Positions 44,306-56,363 of a stretch of DNA of 64,000 bases are shown here, in pieces. Position numbers and translations under genes: made by a program. Every line of letters starts with the position of its first letter. The stretch's first letter is position 1. The DNA is from Glandiceps talaboti (Eukaryota; Hemichordata; Enteropneusta; Spengelidae). The notes beneath the pieces are model-generated. The model ran no database searches and had not been told where the DNA came from. It saw only the letters and a list, made by a program, of their open reading frames with translations. The stretch is from contig NC_135556.1 in assembly GCF_964340395.1 (NCBI RefSeq), positions 2,877,001 to 2,941,000 on the forward strand. Reading direction: 5' to 3'.

Positions 44306-46041
44306 AATTCTGTACAATTTATTTGATAATGTTTTTTTCTTGTCAGATAATACCCATGTATCACTGCTTTGGAAAAGGTGTGAACGAATGAGTTTTTTTA
44401 GGGCATTTGTGTGCTTAGAGGGTTTGGTCAAATGGTTTATAAATAAACATCAAAACATTGCACTTGGCGTCAATAGGAAGATGCCAGGTGTGGATAGCAG
44501 GGTGCCACGCCCTGCTAAAACTCTACTTCTATCTAATAGTATATATATAGGCCTATTGACCACGTTTCCTTAGATTTACAGATTTATTGTTTCTGACATG
44601 GGATTGATATAAAATTATGAGAGCAAGTGTGTATATATGAGAGGTATGTATATATATATATATTATTTCTTTTCAGTTTATTTGATAATGTCTTTGCCTT
44701 ATTTTTTATATCACACCCAGGAACGATGAAGAAAGCTAGCTTAGAATGTTATTAAAAGAAGAGCACAAGTAAGTTTCATATTTTGCAATCTTGATATTCT
44801 AATCTCACTAAAATGAATAATATTCACTCCTAAAATGAATCATTAGTCTCTAAAAGGGGGACTATTAGAATGGGATCCACCCACCGTTTTTGTCCATGCC
44901 TGCATGCATCTGTCTGTGCGTAATACATCATTTCTCAGACATGCTGTATCCAATTTCTTTCAAACCTGGCACAAAGGTGACATGTCAACTGGGACATACA
45001 CAAAGTTGACCAAAGAGGTCGGTTATTGAAATGCAGCCATTTCCTGCATAAGTATCTATTTCTTGCCAGTAAATTCTTTTAAATCATGTTGTGTTCAGTC
45101 ACATAGAAGTCAAGTATTCGAGGAGGGTCTGTACCTTCCATGAAGTCTTGCTAGTTTGAACAGACAAGCAAAACAGTTTGCAACTGGTGACCACTAGTTC
45201 TACTTTACTAAATGCACTCTCCTAATTCAAGTAAATTTGGTACATACTTCAAACATAACTAATTGTATATGTTCTGTTAATGTTGCATTCAAACAATTAT
45301 TGTGTGTAGGAACAAAAATCTAAAGACTTTGCCCTTATGGAAGGCATTCAGTTTAAATGTGCTTGGTATTCTGTTCAATTCAGTTCATATTAATGTTTTC
45401 TTTGTTTACAGATCTTACCCATGAAGAATTAATATGACCAGAATTGAAGAGGATTATGCTATAGAAGAAAGTTATCAAACAAGAAGAAGACATAAGTAAG
45501 TGTCAAATATTGCAATCTCTTCAAAGTTAGTTTTAATAACCCCGGCCCCTTGATCTTGATGCCGATGTTCAAAGTGAAAAAGCCAAAATTATTCAAAGTG
45601 TGGATGTACACTGACATCCAATGGCCATCCAGCTATAGTAATGTTTTATTTGTTTTCAGGTGACATCTATGAAGAATATGACAGAAAGCTATCAAACAAG
45701 AAGCCGACGTAGGTAAGTTTCCAATTTTGCAATCTCATCAAAGTTTGTCTTCATAACCCAGACCCTTGATCTTTATCACAATGTCTAAAGTCATATTGCC
45801 CAAATTATAAAAGGGGGGGGGGGGGGGGTTACACCTCTGAGATCCATGGGCGACTTTCAACCAAATCTAGCACAAATGTTGTATACAGTAGTCCACATAT
45901 GCATGTAATTATGTTTGTTGACTTTTACAATATGAGTTGGATGGCAGTCATATTTATTGTTGAAGTCAGAATATTGAGCTGATAGAGGGAAAGTTACGTT
46001 TTTGACCAAGACTTGTTAATAATGTGTTTCCTTGTTTTTAG

Positions 46042-46849
46042 ACCATGCCAATGCTGCCAAGAAAATGTATTACCACAATTTATGACTTCAAAGCTGTCGA
46101 AAAAAGCTATTATCAGAGAAAGAAGAGAAAAGCAAGTATTTTATTGAGCAGTTTGGTAATAATCTTCTTATTTTATGTACTTGTCAGTCACAAGGAAATT
46201 GTTTTCTTGATAGATGTTTTATTGAGGTTTGTGTTGAGGGAAAATCATGATTTTTAGTACCATTTCAGTTGATTATGTAGTTGATATAAAAGTCTGGTAG
46301 GTAATTTACTCAGAATTACAGATGGAAGTTCCTGACATGGGATCATATAAAAAGATGAGAACAAGTGTTTTTGAGTTGTATTTCAGTTCTGTTCAGTTCA
46401 TAAAATGTTTCTCCTGGTATTTCAGATCGTATTTGTACGTCAGGCATTTGTATTACTGGAATTGAAGAAGAAATCTGAAGAAAACAGGATGAAGTAAGTT
46501 TGACATCCTTGCCATCAGTTGAATTATTGTCTATATTCCACTTGAAAATAACCCAAAGCTCACTGCCTGTACTGAATAGAGTAGCCAGCTGTTGGTTTAA
46601 GACACTGGCTATGGACCAGATAAGAGCTTGCAAAGAAGTGTGTTAATCTTTAAAGTTTTATTGATGGAAGGTCTGTCCATTCATTTACATCTTTGTATTT
46701 ATTATTTGTAATTTAGAATAATATTTGCATGAGCTTTACTGTGAGTTAATATTGAATTATTTCAATGATTTTTCGATTGCAGGAATCAAACTCTCATGAG
46801 CACTTTGAATGCGCTGCACATAAAGAACTGTACCAAAGATTGTATATAG
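46042..46849 (+). CDS. candidate three-exon 3' end of the cassette gene
   Basis: Exons 46042-46131 (90 bp), 46426-46493 (68 bp) and 46783-46849 join in one open frame: MPMLPRKCITTIYDFKAVEK, SYYQRKKRK, then IVFVRQAFVLLELKKKSEEN, RMKNQTLMSTLNALHIKNCT, KDCI and TAG at 46847-46849. Phases are 0, 2 and stop. The first donor is GC (AAAA|GCAAGT) and the second GTAAGT; acceptors are TTTTTAG, TATTTCAG and GATTGCAG. The product is short and basic. Upstream cassettes do not all connect in frame, so either this is a tiny gene, a 3' end with missing upstream exons, or a relic. No homolog is recognised. Confidence 0.25.
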
Positions 46850-47439
46850 GTGCACTTATTCATAGACATCTGATGCATCACCATGCATGCCACTGTCAAC
46901 ATGCATGCCAACCTGAAGGGGAGCCATAGGCATGTACCATGCTAGATATTATCAAAGACAGTAACCTATGACTTTGACCTTCATATTCAAGGTCAGCTAG
47001 CAATTTACTCAATACTGTTAATATTTTGTACAGACAAATTTAAGTATATTGTAAACATACCTTTTAGATGAGCTTTCTGTGTAAAAACTGACCTTTGCCC
47101 TTGACTGTCAAGATATTATGAACTTAATTACCATCAACTTGTACAAGCAGATTTTGGACACTGATTAACATTACATTCCTGCATTTAATTTTTGGCTATT
47201 GTCCTTGAACATAATAGAACACAACTACTTTGTTTTTATCACAAGGCCAGTTGGTTTGTTAAGTTAGGTAATGGTAATACTTTGGTGTGATTATAAATTT
47301 ATGTTCACTGCGAAATGATCAGATATCTGGTATTTAAATTTAAGTAACACGATACAAATCTTCATTGTACTTCAAATGATAGACTTTGTTGCTTAATTTG
47401 TGCAAGCTTTGATCACTCCTTTAACCTTCTTTATGTAAC

Positions 47440-47530
47440 CTTAACCTGAACTATAACCTTTAACCTTTAACCTATAACCTTACCCTAACACTAACACTAA
47501 CACTAACACTAACATTAATCCCAACTAATA
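47440..47530. repeat. telomere-like degenerate hexamer tract
   Basis: TAACCTTTAACCTTTAACC is followed by ACCCTAACACTAACACTAAC and further ACTAAC units. One ACCCTAAC matches the animal telomere repeat (TTAGGG); most units are CACTAA. It is short and imperfect. 46850-47440 and 47530-47865 have no other supported feature. Confidence 0.6.
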
Positions 47531-47867
47531 TATAATAAAAGTAACTCTAACTATCTTTTGGTGGTCGTTAAGTTTGCACAAAGAAACCAGGCAACTTGTC
47601 TAGTATTTGTAGTACAATGATAATTGTTGGATTTACTGAACAACACTTTATGGGGAGTCACACAGATTATATGTTTGTTTATCCTTCATATAATTGTGGG
47701 TTTTTTTCACATGGGTTGGTTGTTCATATTTGGTTGCTTAAACTTTACAATACCCTTTGTATTACCACTGCCATTCTTCATACAAAGTATTTGAAAAGTA
47801 TGTCTATCCCAAATCAAAAGTATCTCTTTTCCCTATATGAAAATGATTTTCATATAGATGTAGGGGA

Positions 47868-50800
47868 TTGATGTACTCTTCATTTAGGGGATGGATGTAC
47901 TTTATATTTAGGGAAGATTTATTTAGAGGGTGGAATTGTACTTTTTATTTAGGGGATAGATGTACTTTATATGTAGGGGAGAAAAATATTTTATTTAGGG
48001 GATGGATGTACTTTTTATTTAGGGGATGGATGTACTTTATATTAAGGGGAGAGAAATATTTTATTTAGGGGATGGATGCACTTTATATTAAGGGGCGAGA
48101 AATATTTTATTTAGGGGATGGATGTACTTTATATTAAGGGGAGAGAAATATTTTATTTAGGGGATGGATGTACTTTATATTAAGGGGATAGAAATATGTT
48201 ATTTAGGGGATGGATGTACTTTACATTTAGGGGAGAGAAATATTTTATTTAGGGGATGGATGTACTTTTTATTTAGGGGATTGATGCACTTTATATTTAG
48301 GGGAGAGAAATATTTTATTTAGGGGATGGATGTACTTTATATTAACGGGAGAGATATTTTTTTATTTAGGGGTGGATGGTACTTTATATTAAGGAGAGAG
48401 AAATATTTTATTTAGGGGATGGATGTACTTTTTATTAAGGGGAGAGAAATATTTTATTTAGGGGATGGACGTACTTTGTATTTTGGGGATGGATGTACTT
48501 TTTATTTAGGGGATGGGTGGACTTTTTATCTGGGGGAGAGATTTTATTTAGGGGATGGATGTACTTTTTATTTAGGGGAGAGAAATATTTTATTTAGGGG
48601 ATGGATGTACTTTATACTAAGGGGAGAGATTTATTTTTATTTAGGGGATGGATGTACTTTTTATTTAGGGGATGGATGTACTTTTTATTTAGGGGGATGG
48701 GTGTACTTTTTATTTAGGGGAGAGAAATATTTTATTTAGGGGATGGATGTACTTTTTATTTAGGGGAAAGAAATATTTTATGTAGGGGATGGATGTAATT
48801 TATATTAAGGGGAGAGAATTATTTTATTTAGGGGATGGATGTACTTTATATTAAGGAGAGAGAAATATTTTATTTAGGGGATGGATGTACTTTTTATTTA
48901 GGGGAAAGAAATATTTTATGTAGGGGATGGATGTAATTTATATTAAGGAGCGAGAAATATTTTATTTAGGGGATGGATGTACTTTATATTTAGGGGAGAG
49001 AAATATTTTATTAAGGGGATGGATGTACTTTATATTAAGGGGAGAGAAATATTTTATTTAGTGAATGGATGTACTTTATATAAAGGGGAGAGAAATATTT
49101 TATTTAGAGGATGGATGTACTTTATATTAAGGGGAGAGAAATACTTTATTTAGGGTAAGGATGTACTTTATATTAAGGGGAGAGAAATATTTTATTTAGG
49201 GGATGGATGTACTTTATATTAAGGGGAGAGAAATATTTTATTTAGTGAATGGATGTACTTTATATAAAGGGGAGCGAAATATTTTATTTAGAGGATGGAT
49301 GTACTTTATATTAAGGGGAGAGAAATACTTTATTTAGGGTAAGGATGTACTTTATATTAAGGGGAGAGAAATATTTTATTTAGGGGATGGATGTACTTTA
49401 TATAAAGGGGAGAGAAATATTTTATTTAGGGGATGGATGTACTTTATATTAAGGGGAGAGAAATATTTTATTTAGTGAATGGATGTACTTTATATAAAGG
49501 GGAGAGAAATATTTTATTTAGGGGATGGATTTACTTTACATTTAGGGGCGAGAAATATTTTATTTAGGGGATGGATGTACTTTATATTAAGGGGATAGAA
49601 ATATGTTATTTAGGGGATGGATGTACTTTACATTTAGGGGAGAGAAATATTTTATTTAGGGGATGGATGTACTTTTTATTTAGGGGATTGATGCACTTTA
49701 TATTTAGGGGAGAGAAATATTTTATTTAGGGGATGGATGTACTTTATATTAACGGGAGAGATATTTTTTTATTTAGGGGTGGATGGTACTTTATATTAAG
49801 GAGAGAGAAATATTTTATTTAGGGGATGGATGTACTTTTTGTTAAGGGGAGAGAAATATTTTATTTAGGGGATGGACGTACTTTGTATTTTGGGGATGGA
49901 TGTACTTTTTATTTAGGGGATGGGTGGACTTTTTATCTGGGGGAGAGATTTTATTTAGGGGATGGATGTACTTTTTATTTAGGGGAGAGAAATATTTTAT
50001 TTAGGGGATGGATGTACTTTATACTAAGGGGAGAGATTTATTTTTATTTAGGGGAGAGAAATATTTTATTTAGGGGATGGATGTACTTTTTATTTAGGGG
50101 AAAGAAATATTTTATGTAGGGGATGGATGTAATTTATATTAAGGGGAGAGAATTATTTTATTTAGGGGATGGATGTACTTTATATTAAGGAGAGAGAAAT
50201 ATTTTATTTAGGGGATGGATGTACTTTTTATTTAGGGGAAAGAAATATTTTATGTAGGGGATGGATGTAATTTATATTAAGGAGCGAGAAATATTTTATT
50301 TAGGGGATGGATGTACTTTATATTTAGGGGAGAGAAATATTTTATTAAGGGGATGGATGTACTTTATATTAAGGGGAGAGAAATATTTTATTTAGTGAAT
50401 GGATGTACTTTATATAAAGGGGAGAGAAATATTTTATTTAGAGGATGGATGTACTTTATATTAAGGGGAGAGAAATACTTTATTTAGGGTAAGGATGTAC
50501 TTTATATTAAGGGGAGAGAAATATTTTATTTAGTGAATGGATGTACTTTATATAAAGGGGAGAGAAATATTTTATTTAGTGAATGGATGTACTTTATATA
50601 AAGGGGAGAGAAATATTTTATTTAGAGGATGGATGTACTTTATATTAAGGGGAGAGAAATATTTTATTTAGGGGATGGATGTACTTTATATTAAGGGGAG
50701 AGAAATATTTTATTTAGTGAATGGATGTACTTTATATAAAGGGGAGAGAAATATTTTATTTAGTGAATGGATGTACTTTATATAAAGGGGAGAGAAATAT

Positions 50801-51357
50801 TTTATTTAGGGGATGGATGTACTTTATATTAAGGGGAGAGAAATATTTTATTTAGGGGATGGATGTACTTTATATTAAGGGGAGAGAAATATTTTATTTA
50901 GGGGATGGATGTACTTTATATTAAGGGGAGAGAAATATTTCATTTAGAGGATGGATGTACTTTATATTAAGGGGAGAGAAATACTTTATTTAGGGGATGG
51001 ATGTACTTTATATTAAGGGGAGAGAAATATTTTATTTAGGGGATGGATGTACTTTATATTAAGAGGAGAGAAATATTTTATTTAGGGGATGGATGTACTT
51101 TATATTAAGGGGAGAGAAATATTTCATTTAGGGGATGGATGCACTTTATATTAAGGGGAGGGATGTACTTTATATTAAGGGGAGAGATATTTTATTTAGG
51201 GGATGGATGTACTTTATATTAAGGGGAGAGAAATATTTTATTTAGGGGATGGATGTACTTTATATTAAGGGGAGAGAAATATTTTATTTAGGGGATGGAT
51301 GTACTTTTTATTAAGGGGAGAGTATCATATTTTATTTAGGGGATGGATGTACTTTAT
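47868..51357. repeat. 46-bp purine-rich satellite, about 76 copies
   Basis: The monomer joins two similar halves: GGGGATGGATGTACTTTATA... and GGGGAGAGAAATATTTTATT..., each starting with GGGG and ending near TTTA. The period is 46 bp. Copy order varies because halves are sometimes repeated or dropped. A block from about 48180 recurs at about 49588 (offset 1407 bp) with the same rare variants (GGGATAGAAATATGTTATTT, GGACGTACTTTGTATTTTGG). Plus-strand frames reading GWMYFLFRG or GDGCTFYL are repeat artefacts. Confidence 0.95.
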
Positions 51358-51711
51358 GGATGCAATTACGATATATGCCAACGCTTTTCCAGAGTTTGAA
51401 AAATATTTTTTATCTCTGGTTTTTAGTGCGGGGCCAAGTTTGGGTTAGCAATGCCTTAGTAACAACTGTTGTTATAGAAATGGTAATGTAACCACTTTTG
51501 TATGGATTATTGTATTGTACTTGCATGTAGAGTATTTTATAAAAGTCTGATATTAAAACAATATGGTTGCAGCTTGTCAACGATGTCTGTTTGTGTGTGA
51601 AGCCCATGGGTGTAAGTAAACGCAATACATTACTTTGGTGAGATCACTTTTGACAAGTTGAGAAAGACACAAACTAAAACTATTATAATAATTGTATATA
51701 TTGTGACATGA

Positions 51712-52020
51712 CATATCAATGTCCATAGCTTAATTTGATCTAGTCAATCTATGAATGGACATTGATATGGTTACACACACAATACAGTGTATGGATAAAT
51801 CACATACAACTTTTGATTCAGTGTGGACTCCATGTGTATGTGGTAGAGACGCAGTGTTGACACTCTCTTCAGTACGACATGGCTAGTGATGTTACCCCGG
51901 GCTGTAAAAAATGATCACTCCCTTTACTTGATCTAGTCAATCAATGAATGGACATTGATATGACTACACACACAACACAATGTATGTATCAATCAAATAC
52001 AGCTTCAAGTGTGCATGGTA
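51712..52020. repeat. duplicated segment with inverted repeat ATATCAATGTCCAT
   Basis: CATATCAATGTCCAT (51712) faces ATGGACATTGATATG (51756-51770). The block TTGATCTAGTCAATC-ATGAATGGACATTGATATG-ACACACACAA occurs at about 51734 and again at about 51938. Between them, at 51895-51928, lies an orphan end related to the TIR of the element at 56364 (GTAAAAAATGATCACTCCCT). 52030-52800 shows nothing I can name. Confidence 0.55.
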
Positions 52021-52810
52021 AAGACTTTTTTCTATTTATTTCACCAGAAATTGTACAAAGGGTACATAACAGAAGAAAAAGAGGAGCAGGAAAAGCAAAT
52101 AAGTCAATAAGCTACAAGTTCTGACAACATTACTTCCAGCTAATAATTACACTAAAAATAAAAGAAAATGAAAAAAAGAAGAGCAAAATATTCCTGATGA
52201 GGACCATGGATATAGTCCACTGAGTTGACACTATTATCATTACCGTGGTTTCATCACTAAGACAACACTATCATGTATAATGTACATACATGTATATGTA
52301 ATAAACTACAACAAAAATGTGTTTTGTTTGTGTCCACCTTAATCTTGTCAAATGTATGGGTGCTACACTTGTAATATTGTCACTGTACACTCAAATTTTC
52401 ATTTTTGTCAGAATTTGCATATTTTGGAATATATAATTAGTTTGTTTGTAAACCGCCCTCCCTCCTTGATTTTCCAATCTCAGAGCGATGTCAAACACAG
52501 AATTTATTTTGTGCAGCCTAACATCTTTTCAGTCCCAAAAGAGCACCAGCTAGGAGATTATTATATTGGGTGCAATGACGTGTGTGTCCCATCAATGCGT
52601 TCACCCTCATAACTCTGGTATGCACTAATTGATTTCAACCAAACTTGACACAAAGGTATTATACTATGCGAGTCACGTGCACATCACTTTGTTTTGCAAC
52701 TGATAAATTATTGCTGAATGGTGACTATATTTGTAAAAGTTCATAATATGCATAATATAACCTTGGAGATGTAATGTAGGAACACTTTTCAAGTGCCTAT
52801 ACCCATATTG

Positions 52811-53002
52811 AACACATATTGCCTGGCCATGAGGGCTATAGCACCCATTTATTACACCCGAGGGACTGTGAGTTACTAGAATCACATGCTATTTCCCGAG
52901 GCCGAAGGCCTCGGGAAATAGCATGTGATTCTGGTAACTCACAGTCATGAGGGGGTAATGAACGGGTGCTATAGCCCGAATATAGGCCAGGCAATATGTG
53001 TT
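52811..53002. mobile_element. near-perfect 192-bp palindrome (fold-back MITE)
   Basis: Arms of about 95 bp run from AACACATATTGCCTGGCC to GGCCAGGCAATATGTGTT around GAGGCCGAAGGCCTC at the centre (about 52907). Mismatches and small indels are few. The sequence can form a cruciform in DNA or a long hairpin in RNA. No reading frame is involved. Confidence 0.9.
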
Positions 53003-53003
53003 T

Positions 53004-53213
53004 TATAATATACCTCATGCTGTGAACTCGCGGTGGCAGACAACATCGCCAGAAGCTGCCATTTTGACCTGCTCTGTACTCACGGTGATCACGTGACCAT
53101 GTAATAGTTGATGGAATTATTTCCGTAGGGAAATATTCATTCTATTTTCCTATCACATGACTGATTCTAGTGAATCATGGCACAGCATTATCACTAGGTA
53201 TATTATAATATCT
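53004..53213. mobile_element. small TIR element next to the palindrome
   Basis: TTATAATATACCTCATGCTG at 53003 is partly mirrored by AGCATTATCACTAGGTATAT-TATAATA ending near 53213. The TIR is imperfect and about 20 bp long. It may be part of one larger element with the adjoining palindrome. 53220-53890 has no supported feature. Confidence 0.4.
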
Positions 53214-53899
53214 AATAGTGAATCTTCTATTAAAATATTTGAAAAACATAAGTTAAAATGCTGTTGGATATGGAGAACAGAAGAACTGGCCCAGACTCGG
53301 TGATTGGGACTTGATCCCACCGCTGCCACCACATTGACAGTTTTAAAGGCAACTGGTTGTTTCCCACTACTATAGATGTTTGTGATGGCAGTGCATTAAT
53401 CAATACTTGTGTTTGGATCTAATTGACTGAGCTGAGGGAAGGCTAAAACTGCCAAAGACTAAATGGGCACATTCCCTACATTGTCAGGACCGAGTCAACA
53501 TTATCTCTACTCCAGAACATCCTTCTTAATAATAAATATAATATCTTATCTACCAAACAGCATGTATACAGTATTAACATCCAGTTGAAATCAATCAATA
53601 TGGCTGCCATATTGAAGATCATTGAATCCTTTAGTACCTTTTTTTGCTCTATGTATAGTTTCCCATTTATAGACAATATCATTTTAAAAAGTAAATGAAT
53701 ATCTCATAATGAAGGGATTTCATGAGTGCACATCAATTTGAATTTATTTATTTATTACATGGTCCACAATGTCGTATCGATAATCAATACCAGAGCAACG
53801 CCGTTAAATTTCTCTGTATATCTGCCTGTGCCTATCACTGTTTCTGTCTACCTTACCTCCCATCTCATCATTTGTAAAAACTTACAGCCTTGTGAATCT

Positions 53900-56290
53900 C
53901 ATCCAGCCTGGGGGGGGGGGGGTGTATTCTTAAATCGGGCTGAGAAAAAGTCACTGACCCCACTATCTGTAAAACCAAAAACAGGCTGACCCCCCCCCCC
54001 CATCACTTAATTCTAAAACATGATGATTCTCCCCCCCCCCCCCCCCCCTATATATGATATTCACATGACAGGTTTTTTTATCGTGACTCAGTGTGGACTG
54101 CTTGACTGTCTTGCATCTACTTTATAAGATCCTGGGTTAGCACTATCATAATTATAATTATTGACGACACAGGTTAAATATACTCTAAAAGGAGTTCAAT
54201 AGCATCTTGACTGAAAGGTAAGGGAAAGCTTGAGAAGGGAATATGTGCATCTCTTATAGGGGTCTCCCCTAGAAGCCCTGGAGGTATTTTACCCTGAAAA
54301 GTCAATGTTGAGGCTATTCAGACCCTTTCAGACAAATAATTTCCAAGCTTTACAAGACAGCACCAACATGTAAATAGCAACTACATAGGGTTGAAATACT
54401 TTTGAAATATACTTTGATAGCATCTTGACAGTATGAGGGGAAGAGCTTGAGACTGGGATATGTCCACCTCATGTGGGGGGTCCAAGGCGTCTCCCTCTAG
54501 AAGCCCTGGAGGATTTTTACTCTTGAAGCCAATATTTAGGCTATTCAGACCCTTTCAAGCAATAACTTAATCCATGCTTTACAAGACAGCACCATCAAGT
54601 ATCAGAAACTATTATTTATAACTTACATTGGGTTGAAATATGTTCCTAAAAAGTTAAATGGCATCATCATACATGTTATAAAGGTGAGCACATCTAATGA
54701 TAGTATCATTGGTAGGGGAGATTTGGAGTTTAAGGTAATTTTAGACTATCTTGGTAAACGTTTCAAATCTTGAAAATACAATATTAGGGGAGAACCATTT
54801 GATTTCTGGGGGGAGGGGGTATGGAGGATTTTGAGGAAAAAAATGGCGGCACGGCAAATGTTTTTAATACAAGTATAAATTCCTGTTTTTTCCAGCACTT
54901 ATCATTAAAGCATGCACTATATAGCTCTGCTTTAAACTCAAGTGCACACAAAGTTTTCCTTTCCTTTTCTGACCCAAGAAAACATATTTCAGGATTTTTG
55001 TTGCAATATCTCAATGACACAGTCAATATCTGAAGGGGACTATTTGGCTTCTGTAAATTAAGACAATTTAAAAAACAAGACAGGAGTAAATAAACTAGTG
55101 TGAAAATCAATATATTTTTCTTTCAATATAAATCTCTTATAAAGATGTACAAATAAATCTTTCTCAAGTTGACAATGAAAATTGAGGAACAACAAATATA
55201 ACGAAATACGAAAAATAATATGGGTCACATTACACATGCAAGATATTTTCTTCTGATTCCTGGTACTACTATGATGGCTTAAAGGAAAGCAATTCACAGG
55301 GGTCAGGAGTACAGCACTCCCCAGATCAGTCAGCTCCTCGGGGATATTTTACCAGTCATCTTTTGTACATACAAATTTAAGTAGCAGAAGTATGGTTGGT
55401 AGACAGACGTCTTTCATACTAACTGCTAATTCTTCTACTTGCACAGAACAAGTTATTTAGAGGTACAATTGTGAACCATTGTGACGTGGTATAGGTATGA
55501 ACAACACATTACAAACTTAATGACTAATTAAAAAAAATTGCACTGCTACTCCATTTGAAAAAAAAAATTGATGCAGGACTGACAGTAGAAAAAAAATTGC
55601 TGTCACTCTGACTGGAAAAGAAAATTGCTCCCATACCTACTTCCTTTTAATAGCTAACGTAAATGTGAGTTTCAAATGAGTTTCCTATGTCACATAAAAA
55701 TGCATTAATATTGCATGTATAGTAAAGTCACCGGTATGTTAGAGAACTTTAGGTGGTCATACCTAGTGTATAATAAAAACTGGTGTCCAAAATAGAAAGT
55801 GTTATTAATATTAATCCCTTCTGACAAGTTCATACTGATGAGTAGAACATTTTAGATTAACTTCTTTTATAAACTATCTATGAAGATTACCATTACGAAA
55901 CCTTCAAGTTCACTTTTGCCCCAAACTGCAATATAAGTGAAGCATTGATTGTGAAACAGTCAAGCATTTACATGACATGTTCTGTAACTAGTGTGGTAGC
56001 TAGGTAATACATGTATATGTATATGTATAGTTATGTTTGAATTAATGAATAATATTAAAGAATTCATGTAAGAAACAGGGACAAGAACAAATATTGACAT
56101 GTAATACATTTCAGACAAGGCTATATGCCATTGTAGAAAAGGATTTTGGCCTTCCATCACAATCCAAAACACAATTACCCTCCCCCCCCACAATTTTCAA
56201 AACAGCATGATCTCCCTACTGCCAATTTCAAAAACAGGGTGACCCCCCCCCCCTTCAAATCCACCCCCAGGCCAAAGAAACTGACCGGTC
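53900..56290. mobile_element. rearranged, inverted relative of the element at 20146-22702
   Basis: Reverse-complement matches link it to the 20-kb element: G/C runs with CACTGACCCC at 53905-54045 (compare 22205-22290); two copies of the AGCATCTTGA ... TCTAGAAGCCCTGGAGG block at 54200-54320 and 54420-54540 (compare 21170 and 22085); and 55770-56110 with CTTCAAGTTCACTTTTGCCC, GTAACTAGTGTGGTAGCTAG (compare 20470-20760). A related terminus TTAGGGGAGAACCATTTGAT lies at 54785. Ends are not intact. Poly-C runs abound. Confidence 0.65.
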
Positions 56291-56363
56291 CCTAAGAGAC
56301 ACCGACCGTGACTACCACACTACAGACAAGTATTAAACAAGACTGAATCAGTGAATGGGTTTA

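Larger units (their letters stand above)
42930..45180. repeat. paired intronic repeats within the exon-like array
   Basis: AAAGGGGGACTATT, TCCACCCACC and TTTTGTCCATGCCTGCATGC followed by TCTGTCTGTG occur at about 42950-43040 and again at 44855-44930. Poly-G runs lie at 43316-43329 and (near a third diverged copy) 45813-45828. These belong to the duplicated intron sequence. Confidence 0.6.
42341..46849 (+). other. tandem array of about 13 small exon-like cassettes
   Basis: Short segments bounded by pyrimidine tract plus AG and by GTAAGT-type donors lie at 42341-42398, 42456-42500, 42699-42773, 42846-42893, 43375-43454, 43669-43736, 44347-44377, 44721-44768, 45412-45495, 45660-45712, 46042-46131, 46426-46493 and 46783-46849. 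Several are related: 42846 and 44721 are near copies (48 bp), 42699 resembles 43669, and 43375 resembles 46042. The introns after them are also similar (GTAAGTTTCAA-TCTTGCA, GTTGGATCACCATA), so exon plus intron units were duplicated together. Several lengths (45, 48, 75, 84, 90) are multiples of three. Products would be Lys/Glu-rich. Some cassettes, such as 45412-45495, have stops in every frame, and two donors are GC. The reading is a decaying tandem exon duplication, possibly the 3' end of a gene. Confidence 0.5.

Noticed and set aside
47868-50119. Plus-strand frames with repeated YLGDGCTFYLG or FRGWMYF
   Set aside because: These are translations of the 46-bp satellite; different copies use different frames and none is maintained.
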